Both the position numbers and the translations under genes were made by a program. Of a stretch of DNA of 64,000 bases, positions 60,201 through 64,000 are shown piece after piece. The notes under the pieces were generated by a model, which saw only the letters and a program-made list of their open reading frames with translations, made no database searches and was not told the DNA's origin. Source of the stretch: Nectonema munidae (Eukaryota > Nematomorpha > Nectonematoida > Nectonematidae). Location: NCBI GenBank assembly GCA_030549495.1, contig JAUIRK010001047.1, forward strand, positions 930,001 to 994,000, in the 5' to 3' direction. Numbering within the stretch: the first letter of the stretch is position 1; each line of letters opens with the position of its first letter.

Positions 60201-62340
60201 AAAGTCTTCTTGGTCTTTCTTCAAGCATTTGAATTAGGACGAAAATTTTTTATCCTTAAAAGTTGAAAAGTGGGAAGACAAGTTATCCTTTGTTAATGCA
60301 CGTAAAGCTGTTTCTAATATTTGAGTGATTAATGATAGTGCAGAAAGAGGAGTCAAATTAGCGTCTGATTATATTTGTTCCACACGTGATGAGAACAGAT
60401 ATCAAGATATTTTACAAGTGGTTGAGAATGATAGGAAAAACTTACGGAACCAAAGATAAAATTGACATGTTTTTATTTTCAAAAAAAATGTTAATTTGTT
60501 TTATACACCTTTTTTCTATTATATGTTTCATCAAATAAATATATAAAAAGTATAGCGTTTTTTCAAAAACAAGAAAAGGTTTTTTGAGTTCTGGAACACC
60601 TAAACATATTTTAAAATTAGTTTAGTTTTAATTTCAATATTGTATTATCATTTTACAGTTGTAGAAAAAAGTATGGCTCAGTTTTTTCATATTTAGGAGG
60701 CACGAGAAACACCCTACTTCGCATCCATGCATTCAACATTAACCTCCTCATTAAGAGTTATATTCAACACCAAAAACAATTTACAATGCATCAAATTCAT
60801 GGCAAACTACAAACATGAGAAGCTATTCATACTTTCAAATGTCTAAAATGGACGCAATCGTCTATAGTCTACTCATACAAAAACTAAAAAAACATGAAAA
60901 AGAATTGACAAAATAATGACATTACACACATGTCAAAACAAGGCTAACAACAATCATACACCCACAATCCATTTAAATCTTCATAAACGCACTATAACAG
61001 TAAAATCAACTCATTTATAATGAAAATTACTCCCGAAACACACGGCCCTCACTCGACTAAAATACCATTATTTAAACTACACACACATTTAAATATGACA
61101 GATCTATTCACAACCAATATTTATTTGAGATGTTGATGATGTGTTATTATAAAATAAGGGTTATTTTTATTATTTTGGAAGCGTTTTCTTGGTGTTTCTC
61201 ATCCTTTCTTTTTTGTTGTAAAGGAATTTCATTTGGAAACGTTACGACATCAATCACTTCAGAAAATCCGTCTTCCATTCTAATCAACCATGAGTCCTCA
61301 ATTACAGGCGCAAAAGTCGATGAACAACAACAAACTTTTCTTTTCAGTGGATCAGGTAATGCCAGAATATGTTTAATCCAGCGATTTCTTATGAAATCAT
61401 TTTTTCAAATACACTTGCCTCATGTCTACTTTATCTTTCGTGGTGGGGAAATTTTGAGTCTTATTGGTTGAAAGAATTGATTATTATAATTTAAAAATAT
61501 CTTTGCTTATTCTCGTTTGATCTTCTAATTTATATATAAAAATTGGGGAAAATGAGATCCCAATCCCGGAGAGTTTTAATTTTTCTGTCAATTAATTATA
61601 TTCTATAAACTACAAAAGTTAATTTTAAGCTTGTGAAAGTCATTAAAGAAACAAGCTGAATTTTTTGGTCGTTTTATGACATCATTTATGATAGTAGCTT
61701 GTTTACAAATATCCCTATGAACGGTATAAGGTTTTTGAATGGAAAAAGTTTACCTTTGATCACCATTTTTAGGTTATAAAAGCACCAAATTGGTATAAAA
61801 AAAGTTAATGTTAGACAAATATTATAGGGAGTACGTATAACAGGAATGTGAATTAAAATTTTATTTTGGCAATTTATCTTATTTGTTATATTATTCATTT
61901 AACTTTCTTCTAAAGATGGTGTCTTGAAGGATGACGATCCAAACTCAACCACCACTTTTCCTGCTGGAACATTTTTAGAAGATCCTTCCACAGGCCAAGT
62001 CTACTTTATTCCGCAAGCACAACCTGATGACGCTTCTCTTCTCGCAAATAATGAATCTCAGCCAGAAATGGTATTTCATTTTTTCTTGAATTCTTGCATG
62101 CATATGGAATGGAATCGCTTACAGCCAACAGTCGAATATTTCGAACTAAATTCGATGATCCGAATTCCCATATTGTAAACGTGGATTTAAACTACTTACA
62201 ACGACAAAGGTGGGCGGCAAAAAGGAATTAATAATCGGAGAGCCTGTTCTCCATGTTTTGGTTAAATAAAATGATATTTTACCAAAATTCTTCTGCCTCA
62301 GGTGAATCACATTTTAAATCCAATGGCCTCTTGGAGATAA
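33276..62340 (+). CDS. Large AT-hook, acidic and Gln-rich nuclear protein (probable transcription regulator), partial
   Basis: Exons: 33276-33341, 40734-41114, 44330-44470, 47926-48003, 50412-50642, 51486-51685, 52512-52716, 54481-54561, 61224-61355, 61916-62070 and probably 62302-62340 (ends MASWR, stop). All have AG/GT borders, and phases agree at every join (mostly phase 1, twice phase 0), which chance frames would not do. In order the protein has a Pro-rich start (LPPVDENCPSFIPPRSEI), an acidic run (DDVQEEEEENF), Tyr/Asp-rich sequence, an AT-hook with basic arm (KRGRGRPRK), a charged helix (YEKMYGTSPGFKRMAAMY), a Gln-rich segment (LHQQQLLQQH), and Ser/Thr/Asp-rich activation-like sequence (VIQNTPDGNILLLQPG). 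More than 560 residues are seen. Earlier exons with the start lie upstream, unidentified. I do not recognise the family. Confidence 0.85.
33342..34249 (+). other. Intron of the AT-hook gene, left part
   Basis: AT-rich, no element recognised before the hAT target duplication at 34250. Confidence 0.5.
34540..34760 (-). pseudogene. hAT transposase C-terminal block (part of the composite)
   Basis: The minus strand reads RRLTILATLPVSSATAEGTF, then SVLKYL; another frame reads RLNRLALAYILRDFDSTEVT before a stop. This is the hAT dimerisation domain (usual form TLPVSTATAERSFS; the Arg after Glu is Gly here). It is the expected continuation of the frames at 37.75-39.08 kb. Confidence 0.75.
35004..35491. 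mobile_element. Fold-back MITE with about 42-bp inverted ends and 9-bp TSD (MULE-like)
   Basis: The left end GGGGTCCGGACAAAATACCC and the right end, reversed (GGGTGTAGGACAAAATCCCC), match; both then continue with a second GGACAAAAGCCC-type module. The flanks are ACATAACAC (34995-35003) and ACATAGCAC (35492-35500), a 9-bp duplication with one transition. Nine-base duplications are typical of Mutator-like elements. The interior has three related TTAATATTAGA-type repeats at about 35100-35205 and no coding sequence. Confidence 0.75.
35911..37684 (-). pseudogene. piggyBac transposase (broken)
   Basis: The minus strand starts MSFSSSYTSKSSEEEF with an acidic N-terminus (GTEEDDDDSHD). The catalytic block ETVTIDEQLI (first Asp) is followed by a stop. 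Then RPKKPGHYGMKMF, YLDRFFTSHELAKWA (second Asp) and CSVDCLMAREYTCHKPSRRW, and a C-terminal Cys-rich finger near NCTPKTRGTGKYSLC that ends VCPKCNSI at 35911. At least four stops or frame changes. It lacks the clear TTAA-bounded ends of the element at 18.3-23.6 kb and is clearly diverged from it in sequence. Confidence 0.85.
37750..39100 (-). pseudogene. hAT transposase, ZMYM1-like, N-terminal and catalytic part (part of the composite)
   Basis: The minus strand reads PKITQNQIISCMATVIGKK, then FFSVIADETTDLSHKTQL (first catalytic Asp), VRYIKDHLIMERFFGV, VHCAAHALNLTLVKAS (the conserved CxxHxLNL block) and ALKSVSNNLFSVIKHV. It ends FLDGIISQIDDRLL near 38.05 kb and peters out near 37.8 kb. Several frame changes. 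The missing C-terminal domain is found across the inserted piggyBac at 34.5-34.8 kb. Confidence 0.85.
39157..39720. other. AT-rich intron sequence with a solitary hAT end
   Basis: At 39315-39414 lies a diverged right end of the hAT family of 10011-12778 (repeated CGATTCC words, ending CCTTCCATCATTA). Nothing else recognised. Confidence 0.5.
39721..39833. mobile_element. TTAA-type MITE (113 bp)
   Basis: Bounded by TTAA at 39717-39720 and 39834-39837. The ends are TCCTTTAACGACC and, reversed, CCGATTAGCGACC. Contains the family word ATCGTCTGC. Confidence 0.7.
39838..40733 (+). other. Intron of the AT-hook gene, right part
   Basis: AT-rich. An 11-G run lies at about 40396-40406. The intron ends with a T-rich tract and TTTTTTAG at 40733. 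No gene recognised. Confidence 0.45.
41354..41369. repeat. (TA)n microsatellite
   Basis: Short TA run in the intron 41115-44329. Confidence 0.8.
41470..42020 (-). pseudogene. hAT transposase fragment
   Basis: The minus strand reads AALQRLKFSLEKLHNRNV, then LLTTDGVFEFIIKELSK and IPVKIKRPLIEGMVSDRF, and further down ISPTCCA followed by a block like the usual ERAFSAAG (PAAPERAFSAAG in one frame, near 41510). This matches the late catalytic and C-terminal region of a hAT transposase. Frames change repeatedly. No ends identified. Confidence 0.6.
42265..43146 (-). mobile_element. Tigger/pogo remnant (internally deleted)
   Basis: The right end GTTCTACTG followed by TA at 43147 is the inverse of the CAGTAGAAC terminus of the Tigger at 55077. 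The minus strand reads ELTLHQRVIFYMLLKAKV, then DWKSKLSSIVEKYNIRDTY and NIDETSVFCQLPDMMP, the first catalytic Asp block of a Tigger transposase. The acidic C-terminus (DEESESDQNNELVEDLDT) lies just downstream, so most of the catalytic core is deleted. Confidence 0.7.
43147..44329 (+). other. Intron sequence of the AT-hook gene
   Basis: At 43620-43860 both strands are open with coding-like composition, but no family or phase-compatible exon could be assigned. A G-run of about 14 lies near 44000, followed by a C-rich inverse (CTACCCCCTGTGGATC), perhaps a degenerate element end. Nothing else seen. Confidence 0.4.
44471..45596 (+). other. Intron sequence of the AT-hook gene
   Basis: A solitary left end of the TTAA MITE family (TTAA then CCCTTTGAAGGCCAG) begins at 44566; its partner is missing. 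The rest is AT-rich with no feature. Confidence 0.5.
45597..46040. mobile_element. hAT-type MITE (444 bp)
   Basis: The left end is CCGTGTTTCTCAAC and the right end is GTTGAGAAACCCTT, with flanking 8-mers TTCTACTA and CTCTACTA (one mismatch). Both ends are followed internally by GACCCC runs. No coding capacity. Confidence 0.75.
46041..47444 (+). other. Intron sequence of the AT-hook gene
   Basis: AT-rich. No gene or element recognised. Confidence 0.4.
47445..47574. mobile_element. TTAA-type MITE (130 bp), best-preserved copy
   Basis: Bounded by TTAA at 47441-47444 and 47575-47578. The ends are CCCATTTAGGACCAA and, reversed, CCCATTTAAGACCAA (14 of 15). Contains ATCGTCTGC twice and a related TTCGTCTGC once. 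Confidence 0.88.
48004..48971 (+). other. Intron sequence of the AT-hook gene
   Basis: AT-rich, no recognised feature before the piggyBac C-terminal fragment. Confidence 0.4.
48972..49047 (+). pseudogene. piggyBac transposase C-terminal finger fragment
   Basis: Reads FICDRCQTPFHPQCFKMYRT and stops shortly after. CxxC...HxxCFxxYHT is the usual end of PGBD4-like piggyBac transposases. Only the last 24 or so residues remain. Confidence 0.55.
49165..49490 (+). repeat. Dispersed repeat copy 2 with TTAA MITE inserted
   Basis: Matches 7388-7708 closely at both ends. Where copy 1 has about 60 bases of its own (after CCGCCCTATT), copy 2 has TTAATCCCTTATCGACC and AAATCGTCTGC, that is, a member of the TTAA MITE family, ending near 49402. 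The MITE therefore inserted after this repeat had dispersed. Confidence 0.75.
49773..50120 (+). pseudogene. hAT transposase C-terminal fragment (ZMYM1/DUF4371 type)
   Basis: A 115-codon open frame containing PANALRIMLTIGTSIASCER, then SFNKLKRIKSYLRSTMGQAR and LQSLALMSIEKEV, ending AAKTRKMNI. This is the complete C-terminal dimerisation block, with the conserved CERSFNKLKRIKSYLR. The rest of the transposase is absent upstream. G-rich runs lie on both sides (49750 and 50215-50265). It sits in the intron before the exon at 50412. Confidence 0.88.
50822..50927. mobile_element. TTAA-type MITE (106 bp)
   Basis: Bounded by TTAA at 50818-50821 and 50928-50931. The right third (GTCTGCTTTGCTTGGTCTTA then AATGGG) is identical to that of the copy at 47445. 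The left end is CTCATTTACTACCAATG. Confidence 0.85.
50932..51485 (+). other. Intron sequence of the AT-hook gene
   Basis: AT-rich, no recognised feature up to the acceptor at 51485. Confidence 0.4.
51686..52283 (+). other. Intron sequence of the AT-hook gene
   Basis: AT-rich, no recognised element. It ends next to the palindrome at 52284. Confidence 0.4.
52284..52311. repeat. Perfect 28-bp palindrome
   Basis: TCCAATCAGACACC followed directly by its exact reverse complement, with no spacer. Both outer arms contain CCAAT/ATTGG. It lies 200 bases before the exon at 52512, whose first codon is ATG in phase 0, so an internal promoter is conceivable but not shown. Confidence 0.9.
52860..53340. 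repeat. Serial imperfect hairpins built from TCTATCT / AGATAGA words
   Basis: At least eight short inverted pairs in a row, for example ATCTCTCTTGTAAAAAGAGAT-type pairs near 53026, 53063, 53102, 53177 and 53231, joined by a degenerate linker (CTAGTACCTTACATAGG, GTAGTTCCTTGCATGAG, GAGGTCCTACATGAG). Base composition up to about 53700 is visibly less AT-rich than the surroundings. No reading frame. It occupies the intron 52717-54480. Confidence 0.6.
53341..54480 (+). other. Rest of intron 52717-54480
   Basis: 53341-53700 keeps the unusual composition of the hairpin array but shows no repeats that I can define. 53740-54120 contains scattered GAGTCGGA and AGTCGG words, likely a decayed dispersed repeat also seen near 5520. 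The remainder is AT-rich. Confidence 0.4.
54562..55076 (+). other. Intron sequence of the AT-hook gene
   Basis: No recognised feature between the donor at 54562 and the Tigger end at 55077. Confidence 0.4.
55077..56750 (-). mobile_element. Tigger/pogo transposon, one end present
   Basis: The left end CAGTAGAACTCCGTTATTAA is preceded by TA, the target site of this superfamily. The expected inverse (AACGGAGTTCTACTG) is absent on the right, where an 84-bp duplicated segment and a minisatellite follow the transposase start codon. The element is therefore cut off or rearranged on its 5' side. Confidence 0.85.
55198..56741 (-). pseudogene. Tigger (pogo-like) transposase, near-complete with one frameshift
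   Basis: Two frames overlap by 16 bases (56741-55923 and 55938-55198). Residues 1-55 form a helix-turn-helix (SLGEKIELLKDSTGRSQRQL). A second CENP-B-type helix-turn-helix follows (WQWFQKARSIHVPISGPMI to GWLNRFKNRHSI). The catalytic aspartates are in YNMDETGLFY, LLFLDNAPSH and LQPLDQGIIQF. The two frames join cleanly if one base is missing near 55967. The acidic C-terminus ends QVTIDSFF, a PCNA-interacting (PIP) motif known from pogo-family transposases. About 515 residues, normal length. Because it is otherwise intact, it looks young for this window. Confidence 0.93.
56750..56974. repeat. 84-bp duplicated segment, two copies 140 bp apart
   Basis: 56750-56833 and 56890-56974 are almost identical (start AAATCTAAATAAGATATTCA). 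They lie immediately upstream of the Tigger start codon, so the 5' flank of the transposase was duplicated. Confidence 0.88.
57026..57365. repeat. 28-bp minisatellite
   Basis: The unit contains CAACCTGTATACTACGATGA then TTCATCT. About six direct copies lie at 57026-57182, and two more at 57308-57365 after a 120-bp unrelated stretch. Successive units are exactly 28 bases apart. Confidence 0.88.
57366..57595. repeat. Duplicated segment, shared with 24157-24300
   Basis: ATCAAAGAATCGAAAAATAT followed by TTTCTGTTCATATTTTGCTA occurs twice, about 168 bases apart (57364 and 57530). Between them, 57427-57560 matches the dispersed repeat at 24157-24300. Confidence 0.7.
57596..58312 (+). other. Intron sequence with a partial repeat
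   Basis: 57807-57920 resembles 58781-58890 (ACTACGATTATCCAACAAAA and following, to TTATACTGACC), so the tandem block at 58.3-58.8 kb once extended further left or a piece was copied. The rest is AT-rich. Confidence 0.5.
58313..58812. repeat. 246-bp tandem duplication
   Basis: 58313-58558 and 58559-58812 are close copies, starting ATAAACCACACACGCGTGCT. The second copy has a short extra piece near 58619-58640. Each has a block around CTCGCACACTGTCGGTATAA. No reading frame. Confidence 0.92.
58920..60458 (+). pseudogene. Transposase-like protein of the unnamed DGK-LP family, copy 2
   Basis: Plus-strand frames, in order: a charged N-terminus (VKRFSLVEKRKKRQKVYTS, then SESDDEESLEEN), SSFIEACQGDSSKINLHPSQ, LNLHWDGKLLPKLKG, a degraded stretch with RVPGSLTKQEGW-type remains near 59770, then PWWFTADIAEDTVLNDLMLI, NHLWYLSEEMKPISLFSGKV, KWEDKLSFVNARKAVSNI, NDSAERGVKLASDY and ILQVVENDRKNLRNQ. 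Stops and frame changes occur at six or more places. The DGKLLP and AERGVKL blocks correspond to DGKRLP and AERAIKL of copy 1 at 16.2-17.9 kb, but overall the copies are far diverged. Superfamily unknown to me. Confidence 0.65.
60459..61223 (+). other. Intron sequence with a strand-skewed block
   Basis: 60700-61090 is strikingly A/C-rich and G-poor on the plus strand (CAATCATACACCCACAATCC, ACTACACACACATTTAAA), unlike all neighbouring DNA. The LINE sense strand at 28 kb has the same bias, so a LINE 3' fragment is possible, but no protein block was recognised. Confidence 0.4.
61356..61915 (+). other. Intron sequence of the AT-hook gene
   Basis: No recognised feature between the donor at 61356 and the acceptor ending at 61915. 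Confidence 0.45.
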
Positions 62341-63779
62341 TCGACCAATGAATCAACGTCAATATAGAACGCGTTTCGTGTCAGTTTCCAAGTAACTTTA
62401 TGCATTGAAACATGCGGAAAATATTGGAAAATTTCTCCATAAAGCGAATCAAAATATTACAAGATTTCTTTCTTCATATCTCCACTATACTGTTCTAAAT
62501 TATTGACTTTCAATAAGTTCATTAATATCAAAAAACGAATAGAGGTTTTCAACTTGGCCTTTTCGTTTACAGGGTTAATTTTTTAACAAAAGCGCTGATC
62601 ATTTGTAGTGTGCAATAATGCTTGCATTTCTGCCTTAAGGTTTAAAATTAAGAATGTTAATTTTTTTTAAAAAATCTTCAAAATAGCTAATCTATGTCGA
62701 CATTTTTTTATTAAGTTCCCATTTTTTAAAATTGCAAAAAATTTATTTTTACAAACATTTCAGCCTATTTTCATTATCATCAATTTGTAGGTCTCCAAAT
62801 TAAGTCTTATGATTTAAGTTATCAGGCTGTTTATTCTTCAGTGATAGACAACTTCCATTTTCTTACACGTCTCTCAAGTCGGGGATAAAAGAACTTTTAC
62901 ACTGAAATGAATTAGAGCTGTTTCAAATAAAAATAATTCGTCGATCAAACGAGTGCAAAGGATTGACCACCTTGTCTATGTGCAGCCAAAAAATCCATGA
63001 CAATGTTAAATATATATATTGAGTTATTTATGTAAATAATATATCTACGTAAAAAAAACGGATTTTATGAAAATATTTCATTTGATGTGTATTTGACAGC
63101 AAATTTGACAAAACATTTCACAGATTGTCCTACCTTTTTCTATATATATTTTTATCATTTTTATGCTGATGTATATAGCCTATTGGAGTGTGCGTGTTAT
63201 AATCGATTGATCTATGCGACTGAGAGATAAAAATTTTAGATATTGCCTTACGCCCCTCCTAGTTTGGGAATCACTGCTCTAGAGTTTCTGATACATCAAC
63301 TAAGTGATGATATATATATCAAAGGCCGTATTACACTTGATGTCCGTGAAGGACGCAGGTTCTCCTTGCTTGAACTAATTCAAAGCGCACACAACCAAAA
63401 TACATATTTTTATCAATGACCTATCTAATATACAGAATAAAAAATATAATTAATGGTAAAACTTGAAACTCTTGAAAAGAAAGGTTTTGGCTATTGAAGA
63501 TGCATTAATTTCTTTTTCTGCATCCTAACACACTTTGAGACTTTTTGATGTTCTCGGAATGATGTTTGAACTGCTTCTTGTGGCTGTGGATAAGTATCAG
63601 CTAATGAGCCTCACATGATTAATTTTGAAAATACTTAAAATTTTATTGTAGGTATGGGAAAAGAGATGTTAATATAACTATCTTTTCTTCTATTTTTTAT
63701 ATATCTATTTTTTGGAAGACGGAATGAGAAGTGTTCTATAAAAATATATATAATTCTTATAAATCAATGAAAAGGAATA
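62341..63779. other. Downstream flank of the AT-hook gene
   Basis: No gene recognised. TTTGGGAATCACTG at about 63265 looks like a solitary hAT-MITE right end. No convincing poly(A) signal could be tied to the stop at 62340. Confidence 0.4.
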
Positions 63780-64000
63780 CAGTAGACTCTCTCGAAACAG
63801 CACACCTTTGGGCGGACAAAAATTTTCCGGTTTATCGAAAAGTCTAATATAATCTCATTTTTTAACTTCAAATGGCCAAACCTTCGAGTGAATTGCTACG
63901 TAGTTTTAGCTAAGTTCAATGAGTCAAACAAAACAAGCAAAGGAAATATTAAGGAAGAATTAAACAATTATAAATAATCAAAAACTCAGAAACACTAAAA
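63780..64000. mobile_element. Left end of a Tigger/pogo-type element (runs off the window)
   Basis: CAGTAGACTCTCTCGAAACA preceded by TA, followed by ACCTTTGGGCGGAC. Compare the Tigger at 55077 (CAGTAGAACTC, then ACCACCTTTGGGACT): same architecture, diverged family. The remainder lies beyond 64000. Confidence 0.6.

Overview
The window is AT-rich eukaryotic nuclear DNA (roughly 70% A+T by eye) with intron-split genes, very short introns of about 60 nt beside introns of many kilobases, and dense, mostly decayed DNA transposons. A clear JMJD6 orthologue and the mix of piggyBac, hAT, Tigger/pogo, MULE-like and non-LTR elements fit an arthropod. A copepod such as a sea louse is my best guess, but that is inference from overall character, not from a diagnostic gene. 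I saw no rRNA, tRNA or CRISPR, and no LTR retroelement or virus-derived segment.

Host genes. (1) Minus strand, 6602 down to 1724: five exons of JMJD6, a JmjC-domain 2-oxoglutarate/Fe(II) oxygenase, with consistent splice phases; the 3' exons lie off the left edge. (2) Minus strand, 32030 down to 31889: the last two exons of an unrecognised gene, with a 59-nt intron and a poly(A) signal. (3) Plus strand, 33276 to about 62340: ten phase-consistent exons plus a probable last exon of a large gene encoding an acidic, AT-hook, Gln-rich nuclear protein. It reads like a transcription regulator, but I do not recognise the family. Its introns hold most of the right half of the window.

Mobile elements, left to right: small hAT and TTAA-type MITEs in and around JMJD6; a hAT at 10011-12778 with a perfect 8-bp target duplication; a minus-strand copy of an unnamed transposase-like family at 16.2-17.9 kb; a piggyBac element of about 5.3 kb (18.27-23.61 kb) carrying an unusual array of about 150-bp subterminal repeats; two LINE fragments and two hAT transposase fossils (25.3-30.9 kb); a nested composite at 34.26-39.15 kb, where a hAT is interrupted by a piggyBac and a fold-back MITE; Tigger and hAT remnants at 41.5-43.1 kb; further MITEs at 45-51 kb; a Tigger with one apparent frameshift at 55.1-56.75 kb; a minisatellite and a 246-bp tandem duplication at 57-58.8 kb; and a second, plus-strand copy of the unnamed transposase-like family at 58.9-60.5 kb.

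The most unusual signals are the dyad-bearing repeat array inside the piggyBac, the unnamed transposase-like family present in two diverged copies, a run of serial imperfect hairpins in a host intron at 52.9-53.35 kb, and a perfect 28-bp palindrome at 52284-52311. All homology calls were made by reading translations from memory of protein families; no search was run.
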